A stretch of DNA of 64,000 nucleotides from Duganella guangzhouensis (GCF_009674535.1 NZ_WKJK01000005.1:248001-312000), one strand, 5' to 3'. Shown: positions 19,875-28,578, numbered from the stretch's first letter. The notes: generated by a model from the sequence alone, not told the origin. Made by a program: numbers and translations.

Positions 19875-20921
19875 ATGAGCAATCCACTCGATACACTTTG
19901 GTACACCCGCTGCCCGGTGCCGACCGGCTTGGGCATCGCGGTACAGCAAGGCTGGCTGGAACAGGCCTTTACCGCCCAGTCGACCACCATTCGATCGCTA
20001 CGCGAATCCAGCGACCAGGCGGTGCGCGAATCGCACTTCGATCACACGCTGCAAAACTCGGTGCGCCACGGCGGCAACATCCCGGCGCTGTGGGCCAAGG
20101 CCGATGGCCGCGATACACGCGTGATTGGCCTGTCCTGGGCCGACGAAACCCAGCGCATTCTGGTACTGCCGGACAGTGATATCAAAACCGTGCGCGATCT
20201 GCGCGGCCGCCGTTTTGGCCTGCCGCTGTGGCGCCGTGCCCAAATCGACTTCTCGCGCGCCCAGGCGCTGCGTGGGCTGGAGAACGCGCTTAAACTGGAC
20301 GGCCTGTACGTGCACGATGTAACGCTGTTCGATTACGAAATCGACGCCGGCCAGAGCGATCGTCCGGCTGAACAACTGGCCGGCACCCATGTGTTCAGCG
20401 GCGGCCGTGCGCAGAATCCCGAGCTGCTTGGCCTGCTGCGTCGTGAGGTGGACGCGATCTTCCTCAAGGGCGCGCACGCGGCGCAAGTGGCGCAGCAATT
20501 CGGCCTGCGCACCATCATCGACACCGGCATCCACCCGGACCCGCTGATCCGCGCCAACAACGGCACGCCGCGCACGCTGAGCGTGGACACCAATCTGCTC
20601 GACCATCACTTCGACGCCGCAGTCACCATCGTCGAACAAGTGCTGCGCGCCGAAGAATGGGCACACCAGCATCCGGACGAAACGCGCCGCTTCCTGGCGC
20701 GCGAGACCAACAGCAGCGAATACTTCGTCGCCGCCGCCTACGGCGAGGACGCGCACCTGAAACTACGCACCGACCTGTCGGACAGCTCAATCGCCGGCTT
20801 GCAGGACTTTGCCGACTTCCTGCACCGCTGGCACTTCCTGCCGGCGCCGGTGGATGTGCGCAGCTGGATCGATGCGCGCCCGCTGCAGGCAGTGCTGGCC
20901 CAGGCGCGGCAGGCCGCATAA
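19875..20921 (+). CDS. DszB-like sulfinate desulfinase, catalytic triad present
   Basis: The 348-residue product starts MSNPLDTLWYTRCPVPTGLG with no export signal. Cys13 in CPVP, His54 and Arg64 (H-N9-R-H-G-G) match the DszB active-site set Cys27/His60/Arg70. DszB hydrolyses an aryl sulfinate to release sulfite. The ADETQRILVLPDSD and DAIFLKGAHAAQ segments are typical of the SsuA/DszB fold. Start 19875 has AAGGAG; the stop overlaps the next start as TAATG. Compared with the 12948-14024 paralogue the sequence is clearly diverged, so substrate differences are likely. Confidence 0.8.
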   Translation: MSNPLDTLWYTRCPVPTGLGIAVQQGWLEQAFTAQSTTIRSLRESSDQAVRESHFDHTLQNSVRHGGNIPALWAKADGRDTRVIGLSWADETQRILVLPDSDIKTVRDLRGRRFGLPLWRRAQIDFSRAQALRGLENALKLDGLYVHDVTLFDYEIDAGQSDRPAEQLAGTHVFSGGRAQNPELLGLLRREVDAIFLKGAHAAQVAQQFGLRTIIDTGIHPDPLIRANNGTPRTLSVDTNLLDHHFDAAVTIVEQVLRAEEWAHQHPDETRRFLARETNSSEYFVAAAYGEDAHLKLRTDLSDSSIAGLQDFADFLHRWHFLPAPVDVRSWIDARPLQAVLAQARQAA

Positions 20922-22009
20922 TGGGAGCGCACCGGCCGGTATCCGCGTCGCGGTGGGACGCCTGGCTGCGCCAATGTGGCTTGGCGCTGGCGCTGGCCAT
21001 TTGCGCCAGCGGCGGCATCGGCCTGGCGCGGGCGGAGCCGGAGGCGGTACGCATCGCCACCACCGCGTTCACCGAGAACGGCAAGCCGGCCATCGGCGGC
21101 GTGGCGTATCGCGTGCAACAGGAGGGCTGGTTGGCGGCACAATTGCAGCAGCGCGGCGTGCGGCTGGAATGGCTGCCGGTGACCGGAGATACCGGCGCCA
21201 CCATGAACGAAGCCTTTGCCGCCAAACGCATCGACTTTGCTGCTTATGGCGACCTGCCTTCGGTGATACTCAATGCCGGCGGCGTGCGCACCCACGTGGT
21301 GGTGCCGATGGGACGCGGCGCCGACGTGTTTCTGCTAGTGGCGCCGGGATCGAGTGCGCGTTCGATCCGTGACCTCAAGGGCAAGCGTATCAGCGTGCAT
21401 CGCGGCCGACCATGGGAACTCGGGTTGCGTCATCTGATCGAGGACAGTGGCCTGTCGGTCAACGACTTCACGCTGGTGAACATGGACATCAAGCCCGGCG
21501 CCGCCGCGTTGGCCACCGGCCGCGTCGACGCGCTGTTCGTCCTGAGCGGCGATGCGCTGGAGGAGCGCGGCGCCGGCCGCATCATCTGGAGCAGCAAGGG
21601 CAAGCCGGAACGCAAGATGCGCGCCGAGTTGTGGGGGCGGCGCGATTTCACGCGCGAGAATCTGGCGCTGGCGCAACTGGTGGCAACCGCCTGGCTGCGC
21701 GCGCAATACTGGGCGTCGCAGGAAGACAACCGCGACGCCTTCATCCTCGATGGCACCCGCAACGGCACGCCGGAGCGCGTGGTGCGGCGTGCCTACGACG
21801 ACCCGCAGGTGAAATGGAAAGACCGCTTCTCGCCGCTGTACGACGGTTTGGTGTATCGTCATTATCGCGAGGTGCTGGCCTTCGCGCGCCAGCAAAAGCT
21901 GGTGCGCCGGGAACTAACGGTCAACGAACTGCTTGAGCCGCGCTTTGTCGATGCAGGACTGCGCGAGCTGGGGCTGACAAATTTTTGGACACAGGAGAAG
22001 CAACCATGA
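20921..22009 (+). CDS. Second ABC transporter periplasmic binding protein, sulfonate type
   Basis: The 362-residue product has an N-terminal export signal (LALALAICASGGIGLARA) and an SsuA-like fold with MNEAFAAKRIDFAAYGDLPS and RISVHRGRPWELG. It is paralogous to the protein at 15018-16085. Having two exported binding proteins for one permease pair suggests the transporter accepts two ligand classes. The start at 20921 shares its A with the preceding TAA stop, and its own stop overlaps the next start (ATGA). Confidence 0.87.
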   Translation: MGAHRPVSASRWDAWLRQCGLALALAICASGGIGLARAEPEAVRIATTAFTENGKPAIGGVAYRVQQEGWLAAQLQQRGVRLEWLPVTGDTGATMNEAFAAKRIDFAAYGDLPSVILNAGGVRTHVVVPMGRGADVFLLVAPGSSARSIRDLKGKRISVHRGRPWELGLRHLIEDSGLSVNDFTLVNMDIKPGAAALATGRVDALFVLSGDALEERGAGRIIWSSKGKPERKMRAELWGRRDFTRENLALAQLVATAWLRAQYWASQEDNRDAFILDGTRNGTPERVVRRAYDDPQVKWKDRFSPLYDGLVYRHYREVLAFARQQKLVRRELTVNELLEPRFVDAGLRELGLTNFWTQEKQP

Positions 22010-23037
22010 GTCAAGAGCGCAAACCAGCTACCATCTGGTATTCGCGCGGATCGATCCCGACGCCGCTCGGTCTGAGCGCGCAGCTGGGACTGTACGACAA
22101 GGAGTTCGCCGCCGACGGCATCACCATCAAGTCGCTTCAGGATTCCGACAATCCGGCCGAACTGGCCTCGCATTTCGAACACAATCTGCCGGATTCGTTC
22201 CGGCTGGGCGGCGCCGTGCAGCCGATCTGGGCGCGCGCCAAAGGACGCGACACGCGCGTCATCGGCGTTTCGTGGATCGATGAGTATCAGGTGATTCTGG
22301 CACTGCCCGAATCCGGCATCCAGACCGCGCGCGATCTGAAGGGCCGCAAACTGGGCCTGCCGCTGCAACCGGCGAATGCCGATGGTGTCGACGTGATGCG
22401 CGCCGAAGCCTTGCGCGGTCTGCTGGTGGCGCTGGAAACCGCCGGCCTGTCGGCCAAAGATGCGGAATGGGTGGACGTGACATCGCGCGTTAACGCGGTG
22501 CCGGAGCCGGATACGCCGGTGCGGCGCGGCAGCCAGCATCGCTACACGGCGCTGGTGCACGCGCTGGTACGTGGCGAGGTCGATGCGATTTACGTCAAGG
22601 ACGTGCGCGGTGCCGAAGTCGCGCATTTGCTGGATGCGCGCGTGGTCATCGACCTCGGCTTCCATCCGGAGCAGTGGGTGCGGGTGAATAACTGCACGCC
22701 ACGGCCGCTGACGGTCAACACGCTGACTTTGCAGCAGCATCCGGACCTGGTGCGGCGCTTCCTGGGCAGCATCGCGTCAGTGGACAGCTGGGCGCGGCGC
22801 AATCCGGGCCAGGCGCTGACGCACATCGCGCGCGAAACCAATTGGAGCGAGGCGTGGGTGCGCTTTGCCTATGGCGACCAGCTACACGAAAAGCTGGGCG
22901 TCAATCTGGACGACGCCTCACTGACGGCGCTCGACCAGTTCAAACGCTATCTGCTGGAGTGGGATTTCATCAAACAGGACTTCGACCTGGCGGCATGGGT
23001 CGATCCCGCGCCGCTGCGCTCATTGGGTCTAGCCTAA
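22006..23037 (+). CDS. DszB-like protein lacking the catalytic cysteine
   Basis: The 343-residue product is a third DszB/SsuA-fold protein with no export signal. It starts MSQERKPATIWYSRGSIPTP; the CPVP motif of its paralogues reads GSIP here, so the nucleophilic cysteine is replaced by Gly15, with Ser16 next to it. The His56 and Arg66 positions (H-N9-R-L-G-G) are kept. It may be a non-hydrolytic binding subunit, or use Ser16, or act on another substrate. Start 22006 has AGGAGA and overlaps the previous stop. It is the last gene of the operon. Confidence 0.78.
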   Translation: MSQERKPATIWYSRGSIPTPLGLSAQLGLYDKEFAADGITIKSLQDSDNPAELASHFEHNLPDSFRLGGAVQPIWARAKGRDTRVIGVSWIDEYQVILALPESGIQTARDLKGRKLGLPLQPANADGVDVMRAEALRGLLVALETAGLSAKDAEWVDVTSRVNAVPEPDTPVRRGSQHRYTALVHALVRGEVDAIYVKDVRGAEVAHLLDARVVIDLGFHPEQWVRVNNCTPRPLTVNTLTLQQHPDLVRRFLGSIASVDSWARRNPGQALTHIARETNWSEAWVRFAYGDQLHEKLGVNLDDASLTALDQFKRYLLEWDFIKQDFDLAAWVDPAPLRSLGLA

Positions 23038-23097
23038 GCACAGCGGCGTTTGAACAGTTCCAGCTCGGGCCGTAAGCACTCGGTGGCGCAGCGCGGG
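23034..23097 (-). pseudogene. Remnant 3' end of an HD-domain hydrolase gene
   Basis: On the minus strand these bases encode the tail ATECLRPELELFKRRCA and stop. This aligns without gaps to the C-terminus AAERFLTELELLKSRCV of the intact HD hydrolase at 23615-24253; at DNA level about 70 percent of some 60 positions match. No upstream reading frame is preserved. The remnant begins exactly at the stop codon of the preceding operon, so it probably marks an insertion or deletion junction. Confidence 0.65.
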
Positions 23098-23268
23098 TGG
23101 TAGCACAAGACGGTCTGACGTTGGCTTAACTGCTGCAAGCAATCTAGACGGAGGCGATGCCGACGACATCGTTTCGGCTATCTGACATCTCGAGCAGGCG
23201 GGGAGTGATTTATCTTGATCAATTAGTGAGCTAAAGTCAGCTGCGCTGGCTTTAGCCCACTCAGATGT
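23098..23268. other. AT-richer spacer, no gene seen
   Basis: No convincing gene is present. The one structure is a hairpin at 23230-23256 (GCTAAAGTCAGC-TGC-GCTGGCTTTAGC, one wobble pair) just beyond the stop of the small leftward gene. It lacks a T-run, so it is at best a weak terminator. Confidence 0.4.
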
Positions 23269-23481
23269 TTACTGCAAATCGTCCAACTCTGGAAACTCCT
23301 CAATAACGACTTCCAATATGCCCATTTGTATTTGGCCTATGGATCTCCCCACTCCATCTCGTAATTGTTCAAATCGATCAGCAGAACAATTACCTTGGCA
23401 TTTGTTCAGAAGCATGGAGAGTTCACGTATCGCTGCCAAGGCATGACGTTGGAGTTCTATAGCGCAATCTTTTTCAATCAT
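23269..23481 (-). CDS. Small hypothetical protein
   Basis: The 70-residue product (MIEKDCAIELQRHALAAIRE at its start) is acidic and predicted mainly helical, with two cysteines in KCQGNCSAD. I do not recognise a family. Base composition is clearly lower in GC than the flanking genes, suggesting separate origin. Start 23481 is preferred; an in-frame ATG at 23499 adds six residues. It sits in the spacer between the sulfur operon remnant and the HD hydrolase. Neither start has a strong ribosome site. Confidence 0.5.
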   Translation of the reverse strand: MIEKDCAIELQRHALAAIRELSMLLNKCQGNCSADRFEQLRDGVGRSIGQIQMGILEVVIEEFPELDDLQ

Positions 23482-23614
23482 TTGACGGACCCTGAACATT
23501 GTCTATAACACTGCCGATATTCCGAAGACGGCAAGTCACCGGGTGCGACAAGAACAAATACTCTCGATGGCAGTCGCGTTTTGTTGAGCATACCCGATCA
23601 TCGCTGGGCCTGGA

Positions 23615-24253
23615 CTAGACGCAGCGGCTTTTGAGAAGTTCCAGTTCGGTCAAAAAGCGTTCGGCGGCGAGGGCGGGGGGCCAGGGTTCCCATGGCGTGC
23701 CGCCGTAGATGGGGTGTAGCGGGTCGTCGCTGAGCGGCGGCACGGTGATTTTTAGCGTTTGTTCGACTTCCTGCGCCGACCAGCCGGCGATGTGTACCGC
23801 TTCGCTGGCGGCGGCCAGGCGGTCGGCGAATTTGTGGGCGGCGTGTTCTTTCGGCGTCCAATGCTGCAGGCCGTAGCGGATAAACACCGCCGCTTCCAGT
23901 TTCTGTGACAGGGTCTTGAAGGCGTCGCCCAGGAAGGGCTTGAGCGGGGAGATGCAGTCGAAGCCGAGCAGACCCTCCTCGGCGTCGTGCAGCAGTTCGC
24001 GCAGCGCCGCTTCCGGCGCCAGCGTCAGCCCGGCGCTGCGGCAGGCGGCGGCGCGTACCTGCATCACGGTCAGCGAGTGCTGCGCTACCGATAGCGGCAG
24101 CGGCCACGCCGAATGTCCACCCCAGCGATAGGTGCGCGCCAAACCGAGGGCGAGGTCGCTGTCGTCCCAGTCGAAGGGCGTGGGGTCGAGCAGATCCAGT
24201 CGTCTGCCCGACGGCATGCGCACCCAGGCGCGTTGTTCATGATCTCTGGCCAT
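23615..24253 (-). CDS. HD-domain phosphohydrolase (YfbR-like)
   Basis: The 212-residue product contains an HD metal-site arrangement: VAQHSLTVMQV, then LHDAEEGLLG with the paired His-Asp, and a downstream FADRLAAASEA. Family members are metal-dependent nucleotide phosphohydrolases such as 5'-deoxynucleotidase YfbR. Specific substrate is not readable. It is divergent from the 24349 gene; an inverted repeat lies between them. A decayed paralogous 3' end is found at 23034-23097. Confidence 0.83.
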   Translation of the reverse strand: MARDHEQRAWVRMPSGRRLDLLDPTPFDWDDSDLALGLARTYRWGGHSAWPLPLSVAQHSLTVMQVRAAACRSAGLTLAPEAALRELLHDAEEGLLGFDCISPLKPFLGDAFKTLSQKLEAAVFIRYGLQHWTPKEHAAHKFADRLAAASEAVHIAGWSAQEVEQTLKITVPPLSDDPLHPIYGGTPWEPWPPALAAERFLTELELLKSRCV

Positions 24254-24263
24254 GTGGAGATTT

Positions 24264-24300
24264 TACACGTGCCAAGTGAATTTATTCTTGGCAACGTGTA
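24264..24300. promoter_or_regulatory. Long inverted repeat in a divergent promoter region
   Basis: TACACGT-GCCAAG at the left pairs with CTTGGC-AACGTGTA at the right, with one bulged base and a 10-base AT-rich centre. It lies between the divergent starts at 24253 and 24349 and is the best candidate operator for one or both genes. Confidence 0.5.
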
Positions 24301-24348
24301 ATGGTTTTGGCACACTTGAAGAATTGCTCACTCTCTCCTTAAAGTGCC

Positions 24349-27300
24349 ATGGCGACCAGACCCCCCTATATCTATCAAGGCGGCTCGGTGATGATGCATT
24401 CACCGCTGCAGTTGAAGAATTCCGACATGTACGGCTTTTTCGTCAAGGGCGAACTGGCCAAGCTGCAGGCGACGCTGGACGATACGCTGAACACGGTGGC
24501 AGGCCAACGCATGACGTTCAAGGCGATTTCGCCGTATGTGCTGATCACCTTCACGCGCGTGAACCACGCCGATTCGGCGGTGCCGGTCGACCATGACAAG
24601 GGCTGGATTACGGAAATCGACATCGTCACCTGGATCATGGTCGGCGCCATGGATGCCGAGGGCAAGCTGGCGCACATTTACTATTATCCGGCCCATATCT
24701 TCGTTGACGATGCGATGGCGCTGATTAATGGCCGTGAGCTGTTCGGCTATCCGAAGTATCTGTGCGAATACGAGATCGACGCCAAGCGCTGCGCCTTGTC
24801 GGCCAAGGGCTTCCATCCGTTTTCGCCCGAGACCAAGATCGCCCTGCATCCGCTGCTGGAGGTGAACGCCACCGTGGCCAACGACGGCGAGCGTGAAGTC
24901 AGCAGCCTGCTGGAGTTGATCGAGCAGGCGATAGAGCTGTTCTTGTCGATACCCGATTTCTTCAACATGGACGTTGCTGGCTGGGAGGACATCATTTCGC
25001 TGCTGCGCAATCCGCGTATCGATCAGATCTTCCTCAAGCAGTTCCCGGACAGCGCCGGCCTGAAGGCGGTGTACCAGGCGATTCTGGCTGCGCCGGCCAC
25101 CATCGAGAAAATCCACAGCGGTAAAGTGCTGGGCTATGAATACGAGGCGATTCTGCACGCCTTCGACAGCTTCCCGCTGAACGAAACGCTGGGCCTCAAG
25201 CTTGGACCGCAGCAGGCCATTCTGCCGTATTACCTGAATTTCGATTTCACCGCGCAGCCGGGCGAGGAGCTGGTAGACAATTCGTCGATCGCGCCGCAGA
25301 AGATCGCGATCCTCGGCGGCGGCGTCAGCGCCATGACCACCGCCTACTATCTGACCGAGCAGCCGGGATGGCAGAACAATTACGACATCACGGTCTACCA
25401 GCAGGGCTGGCGACTGGGTGGCAAGGGTGCCAGCGGACGCAATGCGAAGTATGGTCAGCGCATCGAGGAGCACGGCCTGCACATCTGGTTTGGCTTCTAT
25501 TCGAATGCGTTCAAGATGATCAAGGCCGCTTATGCGAGCTTGAATCGCCCGGCTGGCGCGCCGCTGGCGACCTGGCAGGACGCTTTCAAGCAGCAGGATT
25601 ATGTGGCGTTGTCGGAGCGGGTGGGCGATCAGTGGCATAACTGGTCGATCGTGTTCCCAACGCTGCCCGGCGAGCCGGGCGAGGGCGATCAGAAGATCAC
25701 GCTGTGGCAGATGGCGGTGGCGATGGTGGGCTGGATCGAGCAATGGATACGCAGCCTGGATAATCTGACCAAGGAGATGGAGCTGCCGCCGCACGAGCAT
25801 CACACCGGCGTGATTCCGGACTGGCTGTATCACTTGTCCGAAGGCGTGAGCTCGTCGGTGCATGAGCTGCTGGAGGATGTGTCGCTGCTGGCCGGCGCCT
25901 TGTCCGGACTGGTGTTCAATATGGCGGAGGACGCGGATGAAGGTCAGCATCTGGCGCTGGCCGGCGCCATGGCGGGTGTGCGCGGCAAGCTGCATGTGCG
26001 TTACGACAAGCTGCTCGCACGCGCCGAGGGCGATGTGATTGATGATGTGCGCCGTCTGTTCATCTGCCTGGACTTGGGCATAACGGTGATCAAGGGTGTG
26101 TTCGAGGATGGCGTCATCAAGCACGGTTTCGATGTCATCAACGATATTGATTTTCGCGACTGGCTGCGCAAGCATGGCGGCGATGAAGAGTTGTGCGTGA
26201 ACTCGGCGCCGGTGCGCGGGTTCTATGATCTGATCTTCGCTTACGAGAACGGCGATTTCGACAAGCCGAACGCGGAAGCGGGCACCATGTTGCGCGCGAT
26301 GGCGCGTATCGGCTTGTGCTACAAGGGCGGCATCATGTTCAAGATGCAGGCCGGGATGGGGGATACCATCTTTACGCCGATGTATCAGGCACTGAAAAAG
26401 CGCGGTGTGAAGTTCAAGTTCTTCCACAAGGTGGAGGAACTGGTGCCGGACGGGGGTCAGGTGGGCAGCATTCGCATGACGCAGCAGGTGCAGCTGGCTG
26501 GCGCGGAATATGACCCGCTGGTGTCGGTAAAGGATCTGGATTGCTGGCCGAGCGAGCCGCTGTATGGGCAGATCGATGCGGCGCAGGCGGCGCTGCTGCA
26601 AGAGAAGAACATCAATCTGGAGTCGCATTGGACCGATTGGCCGCAGGTGTATCGTGAATCGTTCGGCAAGGAGCTGCCGGCGCTGACCTTGAAGCGCGGC
26701 GTGGATTTTGATCAGGTGGTGTTTGGCATTTCGATCGGTTCGCTGCCGGTATTGTGCCCGCAACTGCTGGCGCGTTCGCCGGCGTTGCTGGTGACGTCGG
26801 AAAAGGTGCTGACGGTGGCGACGCAGGCGTATCAGGTGTGGCTGAACAAGGATCTGGCGCAGATGGGTTGGACCTATCAGCCGCAAGGCCAGCAGCCGGT
26901 GTTGAGTGGCTTCACCGAGCCATATGATACCTGGGCACCGATGGATCAACTGCTGGTGCGCGAGGATTGGCCGGCCGGGCTGGATCCGCGCAATGTGTCT
27001 TACTTCTGCAGCGCGCTGCCGGCGGACAGTTATCCGCCGGTTAGCGATCATGATTTCCCGGCGCGGATGGCGGCGGTGGCCAAGGATGGGGCGATTCATC
27101 AGTTGAGCAAGGAGATTGCGTCATTGTGGTCGGCCGCCGGTCCTTCCGGGGCGTTCCCCTGGCAATGGCTGGTGGATGGCAGCGAGGCCACTGGCGTGCA
27201 GCGCTTCGATGCGCAGTACTGGCGGGCCAATGTGGACCCGTCGGAGCGTTATGTGATGTCGGTGGTGGGCAGTACGCGCTATCGCTTGCAGGCCGACCAG

Positions 27301-27450
27301 TCGGGCTTCTCGAATCTGTTCCTGACCGGGGACTGGATCAAGACCGGCATCAACGCCGGCTGTGTGGAGGCTGCGGTGATGGCGGGCATGCAGACGTCGC
27401 GCGCCATCAGCGGTTATCCGACTGTGATCGAAGGGGAAACTGACTTTTGA
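24349..27450 (+). CDS. Acetoacetate-decarboxylase domain fused to FAD-dependent oxidoreductase
   Basis: The 1033-residue product has two parts. Residues about 1-290 resemble the acetoacetate decarboxylase superfamily (ISPYVLITFTRVNH, HIYYYPAHIFVDDAMALING, ELFGYPKYLCEYE). From about 322 a dinucleotide-binding motif appears (IAILGGGVSAMTTAYYLTEQ), followed by RLGGKGASGRNAKYG and HIWFGFYSNAFKMI, as in the NAD(P)-binding/amine-oxidase and phytoene-desaturase-like flavoproteins. The C-terminal TGDWIKTGINAGCVEAAVMAG is the second FAD-contact motif. No membrane segments or signal peptide are evident. The catalytic lysine of true acetoacetate decarboxylase cannot be assigned with certainty. Start 24349 is used; an in-frame ATG at 24388 or 24391 is possible. 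The substrate is unknown. Confidence 0.8.
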   Translation: MATRPPYIYQGGSVMMHSPLQLKNSDMYGFFVKGELAKLQATLDDTLNTVAGQRMTFKAISPYVLITFTRVNHADSAVPVDHDKGWITEIDIVTWIMVGAMDAEGKLAHIYYYPAHIFVDDAMALINGRELFGYPKYLCEYEIDAKRCALSAKGFHPFSPETKIALHPLLEVNATVANDGEREVSSLLELIEQAIELFLSIPDFFNMDVAGWEDIISLLRNPRIDQIFLKQFPDSAGLKAVYQAILAAPATIEKIHSGKVLGYEYEAILHAFDSFPLNETLGLKLGPQQAILPYYLNFDFTAQPGEELVDNSSIAPQKIAILGGGVSAMTTAYYLTEQPGWQNNYDITVYQQGWRLGGKGASGRNAKYGQRIEEHGLHIWFGFYSNAFKMIKAAYASLNRPAGAPLATWQDAFKQQDYVALSERVGDQWHNWSIVFPTLPGEPGEGDQKITLWQMAVAMVGWIEQWIRSLDNLTKEMELPPHEHHTGVIPDWLYHLSEGVSSSVHELLEDVSLLAGALSGLVFNMAEDADEGQHLALAGAMAGVRGKLHVRYDKLLARAEGDVIDDVRRLFICLDLGITVIKGVFEDGVIKHGFDVINDIDFRDWLRKHGGDEELCVNSAPVRGFYDLIFAYENGDFDKPNAEAGTMLRAMARIGLCYKGGIMFKMQAGMGDTIFTPMYQALKKRGVKFKFFHKVEELVPDGGQVGSIRMTQQVQLAGAEYDPLVSVKDLDCWPSEPLYGQIDAAQAALLQEKNINLESHWTDWPQVYRESFGKELPALTLKRGVDFDQVVFGISIGSLPVLCPQLLARSPALLVTSEKVLTVATQAYQVWLNKDLAQMGWTYQPQGQQPVLSGFTEPYDTWAPMDQLLVREDWPAGLDPRNVSYFCSALPADSYPPVSDHDFPARMAAVAKDGAIHQLSKEIASLWSAAGPSGAFPWQWLVDGSEATGVQRFDAQYWRANVDPSERYVMSVVGSTRYRLQADQSGFSNLFLTGDWIKTGINAGCVEAAVMAGMQTSRAISGYPTVIEGETDF

Positions 27451-27460
27451 CGCGGGCCTT

Positions 27461-27997
27461 CTAAAGCTGTTTGTGGAAGAAGGTGGTGCCGCAGTAGGCG
27501 CCATCCGGCATTAGCGCGTAGTTGGGCACCACGCCGGCCACTTGCCAGCCGGCGCGCTGGTACAGGCGTTCGGCGTCGCCGCCGGTGACGGTGTCCAGCA
27601 CGAGGACGGTTTTGCCTTCCTCGTGTGCTGCCTGGTCGACGGCGGCCATCAGCTGGGCGGCGACGCCACGGCGGCGGGCATCGCGGTGGACCAGCATCTT
27701 GGCGACGTCGGCGCGGTGTGGCTGGTTGTCGGGCAGGGCGGTGATTAGCTGCACGGTGCCGACGATGAGGCCTTGCGCGGTTTCCGCTACCAGCAGCACG
27801 CGTTCACGGCACGCGGTTGCGCCCAGCACGCCGCGCCAGAAGTTCAGCGCCTTCTCACGCGGTAGCGGCAGCATGAAGCTGACCGACGCGCCGCCTTCCA
27901 CGCAGTCGATCAATACGTCGGCCAGCGCCGCCGCCAATTCCTCACCGCGCTGCGCGGCTTCCTCCGTCGTCACGCGGCGCACATTGATGGCGTTCAT
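27461..27997 (-). CDS. GNAT-family N-acetyltransferase
   Basis: The 178-residue product has the GNAT fold signature: VAKMLVHRDARRRGVAAQLM, where RRRGVA is the acetyl-CoA phosphate loop, then VLDTVTGGDAERLYQRAGWQ. These enzymes transfer an acetyl group from acetyl-CoA to an amine. Start 27997 follows AGGAGA. The start overlaps the stop of the XRE-cupin regulator (27994) by 4 bp, so the two are coupled and the regulator probably controls this enzyme. The acceptor substrate is not readable. Confidence 0.88.
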   Translation of the reverse strand: MNAINVRRVTTEEAAQRGEELAAALADVLIDCVEGGASVSFMLPLPREKALNFWRGVLGATACRERVLLVAETAQGLIVGTVQLITALPDNQPHRADVAKMLVHRDARRRGVAAQLMAAVDQAAHEEGKTVLVLDTVTGGDAERLYQRAGWQVAGVVPNYALMPDGAYCGTTFFHKQL

Positions 27998-28578
27998 GCG
28001 CTTCTCCTGGTGGCGGGTTGGCTGGTCAGCGCCACCAGGTAGCGCGCTTGTTTGCGGGTCGGGTTGTGATAGACGATGTGACGATCCAGCCGCATCGCCA
28101 GCGTATCGCCGGTCTCCAGCCGCCAGTGCTGCTCGCCGACGTTGATCTCCATCGCGCCTTCGATCATCCACACTTGCTGGTGGATGTCCGCATTGTGCGG
28201 CACGCTGTCATAGGCCACGCGCTGCCCGGCCGGGAACACCACGTCCACCAGCTGCAGCGGCGACGGCGCCGCCGGCGACAGGCTGCGGCGCATGTAGCCG
28301 GAACCGGGGTCGGTCCATACCGGCTGCTCGCCCACGCGCGCCACCGGTGACGGTTCGTCGCCCGGCGTTCCTTTATCCTCAAACAGTGCCGCCAGCGCCA
28401 CGCCGAGCGCGCTGGCCAGTTTATCCAGCACGGCGGCGGTGGGGCTGCTCTCGCCGCGTTCGATCAGCGAGATGTTGGAGCGGCTAACGCCGCTGCGGGT
28501 GGCCAGCGCGTCGAGCGACAGGCTATGCGCGTCGCGCAGTTCCCGCACGCGGCGGGCGATCAGTAGGTTGATGTCCAT
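27994..28578 (-). CDS. XRE-family regulator with C-terminal cupin sensor
   Basis: The 194-residue product has an N-terminal helix-turn-helix (LSLDALATRSGVSRSNISLI, ERGESSPTAAVLDKLASALG) and a C-terminal cupin (VFPAGQRVAYDSVPHNADIH, ETGDTLAMRLDRHIVYHN). The layout resembles SutR/PuuR-type regulators, which bind a small ligand in the cupin. Start 28578 is used, with 28587 as an in-frame alternative. Two similar 14-bp half-palindromes overlap its start region, suggesting autoregulation. Confidence 0.88.
   Translation of the reverse strand: MDINLLIARRVRELRDAHSLSLDALATRSGVSRSNISLIERGESSPTAAVLDKLASALGVALAALFEDKGTPGDEPSPVARVGEQPVWTDPGSGYMRRSLSPAAPSPLQLVDVVFPAGQRVAYDSVPHNADIHQQVWMIEGAMEINVGEQHWRLETGDTLAMRLDRHIVYHNPTRKQARYLVALTSQPATRRSA

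Noticed and set aside
23230..23256. Hairpin considered as an intrinsic terminator.
   Set aside because: A 12-bp stem exists but no T-run follows on either strand.
24400..27099. A very long open frame on the minus strand opposite the fused oxidoreductase gene.
   Set aside because: High-GC codon usage leaves the antisense frame open; its predicted product has no recognisable motif and is rich in His, Gln and Arg, as expected of shadow frames. The plus frame has conserved cofactor motifs.
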